A stretch of 64,000 nt of DNA from Pseudomonas sp. NFR16 (GCF_900108875.1 NZ_FNYJ01000005.1:124001-188000), one strand, 5' to 3'; counted from the stretch's first letter, positions 41,480 to 51,040 are shown. Program-made: numbers and translations. Notes: generated by a model from the sequence alone, not told the origin.

Positions 41480-42829
41480 ATGTTTGCCTTCTTCCGCCCA
41501 GCCGCGCATCAGGCTCCGCTGCCTGCCGAGCGCGTCGATAAAACCTACCGTCGCCTGCGCTGGCAGATCTTCGCCGGTATTTTCTTCGGCTACGCGGGCT
41601 ATTACCTGCTGCGCAAAAACTTCTCGCTGGCGATGCCTTATCTGATCGATCAGGGCTATACGCGTGGCGAGCTGGGTGTGGCGATTTCGGCCATTGCCAT
41701 CGCATACGGCCTGTCGAAGTTTCTGATGGGGCTGGTGTCCGACCGCTCCAATCCGCGCTATTTCCTGCCGTTCGGCTTGCTGATTTCCGCGCTGGTCATG
41801 TTCGTCTTCGGTTTCGCGCCTTGGGCGACGTCGAGCGTGACCATCATGTTCATTCTGCTGTTCATCAACGGCTGGGCTCAGGGCATGGGTTGGCCGCCGA
41901 GTGGCCGGACCATGGTGCACTGGTGGTCGCAGAAAGAGCGTGGCGGCGTGGTGTCGGTATGGAACGTGGCCCACAACGTCGGCGGCGGTCTGATCGGCCC
42001 GCTGTTCCTGTTGGGTCTGGGCTGGACCAACGACTGGCATGCGGCGTTCTACGTCCCTGCGGCGGTGGCCTTGTTCGTTGCACTGTTTGCTTTCATCACC
42101 ATGCGCGACACCCCGCAATCGGTCGGCTTGCCGCCGGTTGAGGAGTACAAGAACGACTACCCGGAAGGCTACGATGCGAGCCACGAGGAAGAATTCAGCG
42201 CCAAGGAAATCTTCGTCAAATACGTGCTGCGCAACAAGATGCTCTGGTATATCGCGCTGGCTAACGTGTTCGTTTACCTGCTGCGCTATGGCGTGCTGGA
42301 CTGGGCACCGACCTACCTCAAGGAAGCCAAGCATTTCACGGTAGACACGACGTCTTGGGCGTACTTTTTCTATGAGTGGGCAGGCATCCCCGGCACGCTG
42401 TTGTGCGGCTGGATGTCGGACAAGATATTCCGGGGCAACCGCGGCCTGACCGGCATTGTGTTCATGCTGTTGGTGACCGTCGCCACTCTGGTTTACTGGC
42501 TTAACCCGCCGGGCAACCCGACCATCGACATGATTGCATTGATCTCCATCGGCTTTCTCATCTATGGACCGGTCATGCTGGTCGGCCTGCAAGCGCTCGA
42601 GCTCGCTCCAAAAAAGGCAGCAGGCACCGCGGCGGGCTTTACAGGGCTGTTCGGTTATCTGGGCGGTTCAGTAGCTGCGAGCGCATTGATGGGTTACACC
42701 GTGGACCACTTCGGCTGGAACGGCGGTTTCATCATGCTGGTGGCTGCGTGCGTGCTGTCCATCGTGTTCCTGGCGCCGACACTCAAGCACACACGAGTCG
42801 CGAGTCAGTCGCGTGAGGCTGCGGCGTAA
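41480..42829 (+). CDS. glpT: glycerol-3-phosphate transporter
   Basis: A 449-aa major-facilitator protein with 12 membrane segments that imports glycerol-3-phosphate in exchange for inorganic phosphate; in many Gram-negative bacteria it is also the route for fosfomycin. It begins MFAFFRPAAHQAPLPAERVDKTYRRLRWQIFAGIFFGYAGYYLLRKNFSLAMP, with the signature Arg in YYLLRKNF and GWAQGMGWPPSGRTMVHWWSQKERG. An ACTGGAG ribosome-binding site precedes it. Monocistronic, followed by a 10-bp-stem hairpin. Confidence 0.95.
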   Translation: MFAFFRPAAHQAPLPAERVDKTYRRLRWQIFAGIFFGYAGYYLLRKNFSLAMPYLIDQGYTRGELGVAISAIAIAYGLSKFLMGLVSDRSNPRYFLPFGLLISALVMFVFGFAPWATSSVTIMFILLFINGWAQGMGWPPSGRTMVHWWSQKERGGVVSVWNVAHNVGGGLIGPLFLLGLGWTNDWHAAFYVPAAVALFVALFAFITMRDTPQSVGLPPVEEYKNDYPEGYDASHEEEFSAKEIFVKYVLRNKMLWYIALANVFVYLLRYGVLDWAPTYLKEAKHFTVDTTSWAYFFYEWAGIPGTLLCGWMSDKIFRGNRGLTGIVFMLLVTVATLVYWLNPPGNPTIDMIALISIGFLIYGPVMLVGLQALELAPKKAAGTAAGFTGLFGYLGGSVAASALMGYTVDHFGWNGGFIMLVAACVLSIVFLAPTLKHTRVASQSREAAA

Positions 42830-42843
42830 AACATCCGGAAGAA

Positions 42844-42875
42844 CGGCTTGATAGGCTTCAACGCTTATCAAGCCG
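42844..42875. terminator. long inverted repeat after glpT
   Basis: CGGCTTGATA (42844-42853) and TATCAAGCCG (42866-42875) form a perfect 10-bp stem with a 12-base loop, starting 14 bases after glpT and between it and the convergent ChaC gene. There is no T-run. Confidence 0.5.
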
Positions 42876-42928
42876 GCGGGCGAAAACCCTCATCGGCATC
42901 GCATGAAAACAGCCTTCGCAACCAGCTG

Positions 42929-43603
42929 TTAAACCGCCAGCAAAATCGGTTTGCACCGTTTGAACCGCTCTTCCAGGCTCAAGTCCGGCATTGCGTGGCT
43001 GCGCAAGGCGTGGATGGTCTGTTCAACGTACTCCCACGTCGTGCCATAGCGGCCGCTGGCGCTTGCCAACACTTGGGTCAGCACGCTGTCCGGCAGATTG
43101 CCTGCGTAGCTGGGCAGGTGGCGATCCAGCACGAATCCGAGCGCTTGCACCTTGGTGCCATCCTCCAGGCGGCAACTGAGCCAATGAGGACGATAGGACG
43201 GAAACGGCATTTCTCGCTGCCACAATGCCAGCAACGATTCCTCGATGTTCTCATCCGGCAAGCGATAAGCGAAACCGCTGCACGAACCGCCGCGATCAAG
43301 ACCGAAAACCAGACCGGGTTGCTCCGGGGTACCGCGATGCTCATGGGACCAGAGGTAGAGGCCGCGATGGTAACCATGCACGCGACCGCGCTGACGCTCC
43401 ACGGCGGAGCATTCCGGACGCCAGATCAACGAGCCGTAAGCGAACAGCCAGACAGGCCCGCCCTTGTGGCGGCTCATGGTGGCATGCATGGAGGCGAGAA
43501 GTTGCTCGCGGGTCAGTTTAGGCCCAAGGTCGATAACGGGTGGATATGACAACCCGAGGCCGTCGTGTACAGCTTCCACCAAGCTATTGATTTGATTCCC
43601 CAT
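42929..43603 (-). CDS. ChaC-like gamma-glutamylcyclotransferase
   Basis: A 224-aa ChaC-family enzyme that probably cleaves glutathione to 5-oxoproline and Cys-Gly. The substrate loop YGSLIW is at residues 56-61, with RGTPEQPGLVFGLDRGGSCSGFAYRL carrying the likely catalytic Glu94. ATG 43603 has GGGGGAG upstream. An N-terminal extension of about 50 residues precedes the core. Convergent with glpT. Confidence 0.88.
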   Translation of the reverse strand: MGNQINSLVEAVHDGLGLSYPPVIDLGPKLTREQLLASMHATMSRHKGGPVWLFAYGSLIWRPECSAVERQRGRVHGYHRGLYLWSHEHRGTPEQPGLVFGLDRGGSCSGFAYRLPDENIEESLLALWQREMPFPSYRPHWLSCRLEDGTKVQALGFVLDRHLPSYAGNLPDSVLTQVLASASGRYGTTWEYVEQTIHALRSHAMPDLSLEERFKRCKPILLAV

Positions 43604-43789
43604 CTGGCTCCCCCGCTGGCCAATATGACGCCAGCGTAGTGCTAAGTACTGCTTGAAGCGACTCACGCAACAGCGAATCAACATTCAGACACTGTTGCGA
43701 GCAACGTGCGGGCCGTGACGCCGAAAAACCGACCCCGCACCTATTCTGATGCAATTAACTCTCCACGGCTGCCGCCATTGGGCGGACGG

Positions 43790-44761
43790 TCAGGCGCGCG
43801 GCGCGTAGGCAAATACGTCAGCACGCATCTGATGCGCGTCCATCCCGGCCAGCACCAGCGCATCAAGCGTGGAATAGACCATCGCCGGCGAACCGCTGGC
43901 GTAGACGTAGATCGACTTGAGGTCCTTGAAATCCTCGCACACGGCTTCGTGCAGCATCCCGCAGCGTCCTTCCCAGCTACACAGGTCACTGACGATCTTG
44001 TGCAGATGCAGGTTGGGCAGCGTCTTCCACTCATCCCAGTGCTTGAGCTCGTAAAAGTCTTCCGGACGGCGAACGCCCCAATACACATGCACCGGATACG
44101 GAAAACCTTTGGCCCGGCAGTGCTCGATCAGACTGTGCATCTGCCCCATGCCGGTGCCGGCGGCGATCAATACCAGCGGACCGTCCGGGAGCTCGCCCAG
44201 GTGTGTATCGCCAAAGGGCAGCTCGACGCGCGCCATGCCCTCGCGTTGCAACTGCTTGATCAGATTCTGAGCGCTGGCTTCTCTCGCCAGCACGTGAAAT
44301 TCAAGATCGCGACCGCTCTCAGGCGCCGATGCCATGGAAAACGCCGACTTCTCGCCGTCGTCCCGCTCGATCATCAAATACTGACCCGCGTGATAGCGCG
44401 GCGGCTTGCCGGCCGGGGCACGCAGCATGACACGCCAGACATCGCCGCCTACCTCGACACACTCGCTGACCTGACAGGCGAACGTGCGCACCGGCAATTC
44501 ACCAAGGGCCAGAACGCTGTCCCAGAGGACCACGCAGTCCGCCTGCGGCACCGCCAGGCAGGTGTAGATTTCGCCGTGCTCAAGCACTTCACCCGCCTGC
44601 AGCACGCGGCCTTCGACCAGCAGTGCCGAGCAGATATGGCAGTTGCCGTTGCGACAGCTTTGCGGGCATTCGTAGCCCAGGCGCTGAGCGGCGTCGAGGA
44701 TCCGCTCGCCAGGCAACGTTTCGATTACTGCGCCCGACGGCTGCAAGGTTACGCGCATCAA
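43790..44761 (-). CDS. 2Fe-2S ferredoxin/flavin reductase (CDP-6-deoxy-glucoseen reductase-like)
   Basis: A 323-aa electron-transfer protein. The N-terminal plant-type ferredoxin domain has the cluster ligands in CPQSCRNGNCHIC (Cys36, Cys41 and Cys44) and a later Cys in YTCLA. The rest is a ferredoxin-NADP reductase module with the flavin-binding YHAGQYLMIER and the NAD-binding GPLVLIAAGTGMGQMHSLIEHC. Pseudomonas homologues are often named CDP-6-deoxy-delta-3,4-glucoseen reductase, but no dideoxysugar genes are near. Its start overlaps the ubiD stop (ATGA); a supply of reduced flavin for prenyl-FMN formation or ubiquinone synthesis is a reasonable guess only. Confidence 0.82.
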   Translation of the reverse strand: MMRVTLQPSGAVIETLPGERILDAAQRLGYECPQSCRNGNCHICSALLVEGRVLQAGEVLEHGEIYTCLAVPQADCVVLWDSVLALGELPVRTFACQVSECVEVGGDVWRVMLRAPAGKPPRYHAGQYLMIERDDGEKSAFSMASAPESGRDLEFHVLAREASAQNLIKQLQREGMARVELPFGDTHLGELPDGPLVLIAAGTGMGQMHSLIEHCRAKGFPYPVHVYWGVRRPEDFYELKHWDEWKTLPNLHLHKIVSDLCSWEGRCGMLHEAVCEDFKDLKSIYVYASGSPAMVYSTLDALVLAGMDAHQMRADVFAYAPRA

Positions 44762-46224
44762 TCTATTCCCAGCTGATTCCAGATGTCATCGATCCGGCGA
44801 GTCACGGCGTCGTCTTTGACGATGGCGCGCCCCCATTCCCGGGTGGTCTCGCCTGGCCATTTATGGGTGGCATCGAGTCCCATTTTCGAACCCAGGCCGG
44901 AGACCGGCGAGGCGAAGTCGAGGTAATCGATAGGCGTATTGTCGATCATCACCGTATCGCGCTTGGGGTCCATGCGCGTGGTAATCGCCCAGATGACGTC
45001 ATTCCAGTCACGAGCATTGATGTCGTCATCGGTGACGATAACGAACTTGGTGTACATGAACTGTCGTAAAAACGACCAGACACCCAACATCACGCGCTTG
45101 GCGTGGCCGGGATACTGCTTCTTCATGGTCACGACCGCCATGCGATACGAGCAACCCTCTGGCGGCAGATAGAAATCAGTGATTTCCGGAAACTGCTTCT
45201 GGAGGATCGGCACGAACACTTCGTTCAGCGCCACACCCAGAATCGCGGGCTCATCCGGTGGACGGCCGGTGTAAGTGCTGTGGTAAATCGGCTTGATGCG
45301 GTGGGTGATGCGCTCGACGGTGAACACCGGGAAGCTGTCGACCTCGTTGTAGTAACCGGTATGGTCGCCATAGGGACCCTCGTCAGCCATTTCGCCGGGG
45401 TGAATCACGCCCTCGAGGACGATCTCGGCGCTGGACGGCACTTGAAGATCGTTGCCACGGCATTTGATCAGTTCGGTCCGATTGCCACGTAGCAAACCGG
45501 CGAACGCGTACTCGGACAGGCTGTCAGGCACCGGCGTGACGGCGCCAAGGATGGTCGCAGGGTCTGCGCCCAAAGCCACGGAGACGGGGAATGGCTGACC
45601 CGGATGCTTGTCGCACCACTCTTTGAAGTCCAGCGCGCCACCACGATGGCTCAGCCAGCGCATGATCACTTTGTTGCGGCCGATGACCTGCTGACGGTAG
45701 ATACCCAGATTCTGGCGTTCTTTGTTCGGGCCTTTGGTGACGGTCAGTCCCCAGGTGATCAAAGGACCGACATCTCCCGGCCAGCACGTCTGGACGGGAA
45801 GCATGCCCAAGTCGACGTCATCGCCTTCGATGACCACTTCCTGACACGGCGCGTCCTTGACGACCTTCGGCGCCATGGAGATGACTTTCTTGAAGATCGG
45901 CAACTTCGACCAGGCGTCTTTCAGGCCTTTCGGAGGCTCGGGCTCTTTGAGGAAGGCCAGCAGCTTGCCGATCTCCCGCAGCTCTTCGGTGGATTCGGCG
46001 CCCATCCCCATCGCGACACGCTCGGGCGTGCCGAAGAGGTTGCCAAGCACCGGAATGTCATAGCCGGTCGGGTTCTCGAACAATAGTGCCGGGCCCTTGT
46101 TACGCAAGGTCCGGTCGCAGACTTCGGTCATCTCCAGCACAGGGGAAATGGGTACCTGGATGCGTTTCAACTCTCCGCGCTGCTCAAGCTGCTGCACGAA
46201 ATCCCGTAGATCCTTGAATTTCAT
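44758..46224 (-). CDS. ubiD: 4-hydroxy-3-polyprenylbenzoate decarboxylase
   Basis: Decarboxylates the prenylated 4-hydroxybenzoate in ubiquinone synthesis, using prenylated FMN supplied by UbiX. The 488-aa protein begins MKFKDLRDFVQQLEQRGELKRI and contains the family patterns CWPGDVGPLITWGLTVTKGPN, WLSHRGGALDF, EIVLEGVIHPGEMADEGPYGDHTGY and YTGRPPDEPAILGVALNE. The frame is open to a GTG at 46236, but ATG 46224 gives the usual start. It forms an operon with the iron-sulfur flavin reductase. Confidence 0.95.
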   Translation of the reverse strand: MKFKDLRDFVQQLEQRGELKRIQVPISPVLEMTEVCDRTLRNKGPALLFENPTGYDIPVLGNLFGTPERVAMGMGAESTEELREIGKLLAFLKEPEPPKGLKDAWSKLPIFKKVISMAPKVVKDAPCQEVVIEGDDVDLGMLPVQTCWPGDVGPLITWGLTVTKGPNKERQNLGIYRQQVIGRNKVIMRWLSHRGGALDFKEWCDKHPGQPFPVSVALGADPATILGAVTPVPDSLSEYAFAGLLRGNRTELIKCRGNDLQVPSSAEIVLEGVIHPGEMADEGPYGDHTGYYNEVDSFPVFTVERITHRIKPIYHSTYTGRPPDEPAILGVALNEVFVPILQKQFPEITDFYLPPEGCSYRMAVVTMKKQYPGHAKRVMLGVWSFLRQFMYTKFVIVTDDDINARDWNDVIWAITTRMDPKRDTVMIDNTPIDYLDFASPVSGLGSKMGLDATHKWPGETTREWGRAIVKDDAVTRRIDDIWNQLGID

Positions 46225-46297
46225 TAACCCGGCCACTTAACAAATAGATGCACATCCTACCTGCTCTGGCGGCCGACAGCAGCTGTCGAACACGCAA

Positions 46298-48259
46298 TCA
46301 GCCGCCCCGAAGCGTGTTTTCACCAAGGAAGACCGGCGCCAGCAGCGGCTTCATGCGCTCTCCACCGTGATCGGACAGGTGATCTTCGTCCTTGTATTGG
46401 GAAACCCCTTTAAGCGCAGCACGACAGATGCCGTCCGGACACAGGATCGGTGCAGGGTCCAGTACATGCACGTTCGGATCGGCCGCGCTGAGGCTGGCGA
46501 ACAACTCGCTGATGAAGTGCTGTCGAGCCAGGTGATCGGTGATCGGGCGACCCACGTCCGCCGCCGATCGCCCCACCATCGCCAGGCTGCTCAGCCGCGC
46601 GATCGTCCCTTGACGCTGCAAAGGTACTTCCTTGACCAGCCATACCTGGGCGCCGGTCTGACGAATGCTGGCGACGGTCTCGCGAATCTGCGCTGACACT
46701 CGCTGCTCGGCAACCTCGCGGCTCTCATGCTTATAGATGGCGTTGCGCATGTCACCGTCCTCGGCACCGTAGAGGTACAGACTCCAGCGCGCGGCAAGAA
46801 CCACGTCGTGGATACGCTTTTCCTGAATCAGGCTCGCCACCCGCTTGTTGAAGTCCGCGCATTGTTTTCGAGAAACCTTGCCCGGAATCGGCGGGCACCC
46901 GGACAGCGATATGAGCCAGACCGGCTGGTTGTACAGTTCTGCGTCCGACTTGATCGCAGGAAGCAAGTGCGCCGCATGGCTGTCGCCCCACACCAGCTGT
47001 TCAGGGGTATCGTGCGACTCGGGACCGAAACGGCACACTTTCATCGGCTCTCTGCTGTCGCTGTCCATCAGGCACTGTAGCTGACCTGCCTGCCACTCGC
47101 GGGAATCGGCATACGCCTTGGCAAGCCCGGACAGCCTGTCCGGTACGCCATCGGCCGAGCGAATGACCTGCCCGGTCGTGCCTAACACGACAATCGCCGC
47201 CAGCCCGCCGACCAATATCGATTTACGAGTGGCCAGCACACGCCTGTCGCGGAACGGCAGCTCGACAAATTTCCAGCTCAGGACGGCCAGCATCACGCTT
47301 AACGCAATCCAGAGCACTGACTCACTCCACACCATGGCGTCTACCGATATCGCATTCGCATAAACGAAAACCGGCCAGTGCCACAGGTACAGCGAGTAGG
47401 AAATCAGCCCGACACCCACCAGCGCCGGATGGCTGAGCACGCGGCCCACTACCGTGCTGCGATGACCATTGGCCCAGATCATTGCTGCTGCGCCCAGTAC
47501 CGGCAGCAGCGCAGCCTTCCCGGGAAACGGCGTGAATTTGTCCAGCGCGAACATCGCATACAGCACCGACAACAGCCCCAGACAGCTCACCGCCTCGTAG
47601 ACCCAAGGCCGCAGCTTAGTGGAGGTTGCCGGGACGACCGCGAGCATCGCGCCACACAGCAGCTCCCATGCTCGCATCGGCAGCAGGAAAAAAGCAGCGT
47701 CGGGGTTGCGATTGATAATCCAGATATTCAGGCCGAAGGACAGCAGCAAAAGGCCGCCGAGGACCATGCGCCAATGCTTGAAGAAGCGGGTGAGCAGGAC
47801 CATGAGCATCGGGAAGAACACGTAGTACTGCTCTTCGACCGACAGCGACCACGTATGCAGCAGTGGCTTGAAATCCGAAGCCGGATTGAAATAACCGTCT
47901 TGCCTCATGAACAGAATGTTGGACATGAAGGTGGCCTGATAACGAACCGCCCTTCCCAACTGCGACAGATCCTTCGGGGTCAGTAACAGCCAGCCCACGA
48001 CAAGGCAGGCCAGCAGCACCACACTGAGCGCCGGCAGGATACGACGCGCACGTCTTGCCCAGAAATCGACGAAGCTGAAACGCCCCGCGCTGATCTCACG
48101 AAAAATGATGGAGGTGATCAGATAGCCGGAAATGACGAAGAATACGTCTACACCGACGAACCCCCCGCTGAAACCAAGGCCGAAATGAAAGAGCACGACC
48201 GGTATTACGGCCAGAGCCCTCAACCCGTCGATGTCACGACGGTTGCCAAACGTATGCAT
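46298..48259 (-). CDS. OafA-type acyltransferase with SGNH domain
   Basis: A 653-aa inner-membrane acyltransferase. The N-terminal acyltransferase-3 domain (about 1-340) has ten or so membrane segments and the motifs RDIDGLRALAVIPVVLFHFG, VDVFFVISGYLIT and YSLYLWHWPVF. The C-terminal periplasmic SGNH domain (about 400-650) has the GDSH block (LVWGDSHAAHLLPAI) and the catalytic DHLSDHGG. Such proteins acetylate O-antigen or other surface glycans. It is a single gene between ubiD and rho; the glycan acceptor is unknown. Confidence 0.9.
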   Translation of the reverse strand: MHTFGNRRDIDGLRALAVIPVVLFHFGLGFSGGFVGVDVFFVISGYLITSIIFREISAGRFSFVDFWARRARRILPALSVVLLACLVVGWLLLTPKDLSQLGRAVRYQATFMSNILFMRQDGYFNPASDFKPLLHTWSLSVEEQYYVFFPMLMVLLTRFFKHWRMVLGGLLLLSFGLNIWIINRNPDAAFFLLPMRAWELLCGAMLAVVPATSTKLRPWVYEAVSCLGLLSVLYAMFALDKFTPFPGKAALLPVLGAAAMIWANGHRSTVVGRVLSHPALVGVGLISYSLYLWHWPVFVYANAISVDAMVWSESVLWIALSVMLAVLSWKFVELPFRDRRVLATRKSILVGGLAAIVVLGTTGQVIRSADGVPDRLSGLAKAYADSREWQAGQLQCLMDSDSREPMKVCRFGPESHDTPEQLVWGDSHAAHLLPAIKSDAELYNQPVWLISLSGCPPIPGKVSRKQCADFNKRVASLIQEKRIHDVVLAARWSLYLYGAEDGDMRNAIYKHESREVAEQRVSAQIRETVASIRQTGAQVWLVKEVPLQRQGTIARLSSLAMVGRSAADVGRPITDHLARQHFISELFASLSAADPNVHVLDPAPILCPDGICRAALKGVSQYKDEDHLSDHGGERMKPLLAPVFLGENTLRGG

Positions 48260-48293
48260 GACGCTCCCTGTCTCCTGATGTGCGAATGAAAAC

Positions 48294-48328
48294 TAAAAAA
48301 ATGGTGCCCCAAGGGACACCATTTTTTT
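48294..48328 (-). terminator. Rho-independent terminator of rho
   Basis: TGGTGCCCC and GGGACACCA arms pair across a short loop with A/T runs on both sides (48294-48301 and 48321-48328). It lies 22 bases past the rho stop codon and before the acyltransferase start. Confidence 0.9.
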
Positions 48329-48350
48329 ACAGCCGGTTCGGTGGAGCGCT

Positions 48351-49610
48351 TTACTTGCGCTTCATCGACAGGAAGAACTCATCGTTGGTCTTGGTCTGTT
48401 TCAGCTTGTCGACCAGGAATTCGATGGCAGCCACTTCATCCATCGGATGCAGCAGCTTGCGCAGAATCCACATGCGCTGCAGCTCGTCATCGGCAGTCAG
48501 CAACTCTTCACGGCGCGTGCCGGAACGGTTGATGTTGATGGCCGGGAAGACGCGCTTTTCAGCGATCTTGCGATCCAGAGGCAGTTCCATGTTACCGGTG
48601 CCTTTGAATTCTTCGTAGATCACTTCGTCCATCTTCGAGCCGGTTTCAACCAGCGCGGTGGCGATGATGGTCAGCGAGCCGCCTTCTTCGATGTTACGAG
48701 CCGCACCGAAGAAACGCTTTGGCTTTTCCAGTGCATGGGCGTCGACACCACCGGTCAATACCTTGCCGGAGCTCGGAATAACGGTGTTGTAGGCGCGCGC
48801 CAGACGGGTGATGGAGTCGAGCAGGATGACCACGTCCTTCTTGTGCTCGACAAGACGCTTGGCCTTTTCGATCACCATTTCGGCGACTTGCACGTGACGG
48901 GTCGGTGGCTCGTCGAATGTGGAGGCGACCACTTCGCCGCGCACGGTACGCTGCATTTCGGTCACTTCTTCCGGACGCTCATCGATCAGCAGAACGATCA
49001 GATGGACTTCAGGGTTGTTACGGGTGATGTTCGACGCGATGTTCTGCAGCATGATGGTCTTGCCCGCCTTTGGCGGAGCAACGATCAGACCACGCTGACC
49101 TTTACCAATCGGGGCGCAGAGGTCGATCACGCGACCGGTGAGGTCTTCGGTGGAACCGTTACCGGCTTCCATCTTCATGCGCACGGTCGGGAACAGCGGC
49201 GTCAGGTTTTCAAACAGGATCTTGTTCTTCGCGTTTTCTGGACGGTCGAAGTTGATGGTGTCGACCTTGAGCAGTGCGAAGTAACGCTCGCCTTCTTTCG
49301 GCGGGCGGATCTTGCCGACAATGGTGTCGCCCGTGCGAAGGTTGAAGCGGCGGATCTGGCTCGGCGAGACGTAGATGTCGTCTGGGCCGGCGAGGTAGGA
49401 GGCGTCTGCAGAGCGGAGGAAGCCGAAGCCATCCTGGAGGATCTCCAGCACGCCATCACCCGAGATTTCCTCGCCGCTTTTAGCGTGCTTTTTCAGCAGG
49501 GAGAAGATCACATCCTGCTTGCGCGAACGGGCCATATTTTCTATGCCCATCTGTTCGGCCATTTCGAGCAGATCGGTAATAGGCTTTTGCTTGAGTTCAG
49601 TCAGGTTCAT
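48351..49610 (-). CDS. rho: transcription termination factor Rho
   Basis: Hexameric RNA-dependent ATPase/helicase that ends transcription. The 419-aa sequence starts MNLTELKQKPITDLLEMAEQMGIENMARSRKQDVIFSLLKKHAKSG, the N-terminal RNA-binding region, then the OB fold DGVLEILQDGFGFLRSADASYLAGPDDIYVSPSQIRRFNLRTGD, the P-loop GLIVAPPKAGKTIML, the Q-loop region and VVILLDSITRLARAYN. No clear Shine-Dalgarno precedes the start; instead a structured leader occupies the upstream 130 bases. It is separated from trxA by the trxA terminator and the leader. Confidence 0.97.
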   Translation of the reverse strand: MNLTELKQKPITDLLEMAEQMGIENMARSRKQDVIFSLLKKHAKSGEEISGDGVLEILQDGFGFLRSADASYLAGPDDIYVSPSQIRRFNLRTGDTIVGKIRPPKEGERYFALLKVDTINFDRPENAKNKILFENLTPLFPTVRMKMEAGNGSTEDLTGRVIDLCAPIGKGQRGLIVAPPKAGKTIMLQNIASNITRNNPEVHLIVLLIDERPEEVTEMQRTVRGEVVASTFDEPPTRHVQVAEMVIEKAKRLVEHKKDVVILLDSITRLARAYNTVIPSSGKVLTGGVDAHALEKPKRFFGAARNIEEGGSLTIIATALVETGSKMDEVIYEEFKGTGNMELPLDRKIAEKRVFPAININRSGTRREELLTADDELQRMWILRKLLHPMDEVAAIEFLVDKLKQTKTNDEFFLSMKRK

Positions 49611-49620
49611 ATAGGAATGA

Positions 49621-49760
49621 CGTAATCATGTATGGAGGGGGAAATTAAGCTTTTGGCTTAATGAGGCCGCGCCGCAGAGAAGGCGACAGGATCGCGTACA
49701 AATCGAAAGGAGAGCGTCGGCGACGGCTAGCAGGGGGCAACGGAGAAGCCGTTGCGGGGC
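49621..49760 (-). ncRNA. rho leader RNA (probable Pseudomon-Rho motif)
   Basis: On the minus strand the gap between trxA and rho contains three hairpin candidates in order: CAACGG with CCGTTG (about 49739-49755), AGC-CGTC-GCC-GACG-CT (49714-49729) and ATTAAGC with GCTTAAT (49643-49661), the last about 33 bases before the rho start. The Pseudomon-Rho motif is a known conserved leader upstream of rho in Pseudomonas and would control Rho level. I assign it on position and folding; I could not align it to the family model. Ends are approximate. Confidence 0.55.
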
Positions 49761-49803
49761 CGAATGTACCACTTGATTTTCCAAGCGTCTAGTGCAACGC
49801 CAG

Positions 49804-49832
49804 AAAAAAGCCCCGCTATTTGCGGGGCTTTA
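49804..49832 (-). terminator. Rho-independent terminator of trxA
   Basis: AAAGCCCCGC (49807-49816) and GCGGGGCTTT (49822-49831) pair around TATTT, with a further run of A on the left that reads as T on the minus strand, immediately after the trxA stop. Confidence 0.92.
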
Positions 49833-49838
49833 GCGCCA

Positions 49839-50168
49839 TCAGATGTTGGCGTCCAGAAACGCTTGCAGCTGAGACTTGGACAGGGCGCCGACCTTGGTGG
49901 CAGCCACTTCACCGTCCTTAAACAGCATCAGCGTCGGAATACCACGAACGCCGTGCTTGGCCGGAGTTTCCTGGTTTTCGTCGATGTTCAGCTTGGCGAT
50001 GGTCACCTTGCCTTTGTAGGTGCCGGCGATGTCGTCCAGAACCGGGGCGATCATTTTGCACGGGCCACACCACTCAGCCCAGTAATCAACCAGCACAGGA
50101 CCAGCAGCCTTCAGGACTTCGGCTTCGAAGCTCGCGTCGCTGACGTGTTTGATAAGGTCGCTACTCAT
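49839..50168 (-). CDS. trxA: thioredoxin
   Basis: A 109-aa cytoplasmic disulfide reductase with the active site AEWCGPCKMI (WCGPC 33-37), the conserved cis-Pro in VRGIPTLMLFKDGE and the usual length. It reduces ribonucleotide reductase and many other proteins. A GAGAAATCTC leader precedes the start. It is monocistronic with its own terminator. In P. aeruginosa trxA neighbours ppx, whereas here a 4-kb transporter cluster lies between. Confidence 0.97.
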   Translation of the reverse strand: MSSDLIKHVSDASFEAEVLKAAGPVLVDYWAEWCGPCKMIAPVLDDIAGTYKGKVTIAKLNIDENQETPAKHGVRGIPTLMLFKDGEVAATKVGALSKSQLQAFLDANI

Positions 50169-50335
50169 GAGATTTCTCCGAGGTCATAGGCAAAAAAACG
50201 TGGACCATCATAACTGTGTCACGCCGTGACAGGAAGGCGCGGGCGATTGTCTCTTGCTATGAACATCAATGACTAGCTTTATTGAAGTGACGCGGCACCT
50301 TTACACGGCCCGACTGCCTGAAGGAAATGGCTCCC

Positions 50336-51040
50336 TCATGCAGAAGGCGCGACGAATACGATTCCGGTACGCAACGCCGCACCTCTTATGTGCTCCTGCA
50401 TCGCTTTCTGCGCCGGACCTGAGGCGTTTCGGGCCAGCGCGCGGAGGATTTTGCGATGCTCCTGCCAGGTTTCCATGGCCCTGCCCGCGCGAATGAAGGG
50501 CAGTTTCTGGCTCTCGAGAAAAATGTCTGCGCTCGCAGTAATGATGCTGAGAATCGCCTGATTGCCGCTGGCCACCAGAATGCGTCGATGGAAGTCGAAA
50601 TCGAGCCTGGCGGCGCAATCGAAGTCACCGGCCTTCAGCTCCAGACGCATGGCCTCCACATTGTCTTCAAGCACATCGCGCTCATCGGCCGTCAATGTCA
50701 CCGCAGCGAGGCCTGCGGCGAAGCCTTCGAGCGCGTAGCGCAACTGGAAGGTTTCTGACGGCGACGCGTGGGCCGCATAAGGCCATGAAAAACCGCTCGT
50801 GCGCTGTTCTGGTTCAGAAACGGCCTGCACGAAAACGCCTTTCCCGGGCTGCACACTGACAACGCCCAACGCGCTCAAAGACGACAACGCCTCTCGCAGT
50901 GAGGCACGGCTCACGCCGAGGCGAACCGCCAGATCCCGCTGCGATGGCAGGCTGTCACCGGGCGCGTAGCCCTGCTCGACGATCAGTTTGCGGATCGCCT
51001 GAAAGGCTGCTTCAGGTACTGCAATGGGACTCGGATGCAT
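50336..51040 (-). CDS. GntR-family (FadR/FCD subfamily) regulator
   Basis: A 234-aa repressor-type regulator. The N-terminal winged helix is QAIRKLIVEQGYAPGDSLPSQRDLAVRLGVSRASLREALSSLSALGVVSVQPGKGVFVQ, and the C-terminal FCD effector domain contains FQLRYALEGFAAGLAAVTLTADERDVLEDNVEAM and DFDFHRRILVASGNQAI with metal-binding residues. ATG 51040 is preferred; the frame is open to 51118. It is divergent from a polar amino-acid ABC operon, which it probably controls; a FadR-like operator lies at 51168-51183 between them. Confidence 0.9.
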   Translation of the reverse strand: MHPSPIAVPEAAFQAIRKLIVEQGYAPGDSLPSQRDLAVRLGVSRASLREALSSLSALGVVSVQPGKGVFVQAVSEPEQRTSGFSWPYAAHASPSETFQLRYALEGFAAGLAAVTLTADERDVLEDNVEAMRLELKAGDFDCAARLDFDFHRRILVASGNQAILSIITASADIFLESQKLPFIRAGRAMETWQEHRKILRALARNASGPAQKAMQEHIRGAALRTGIVFVAPSA

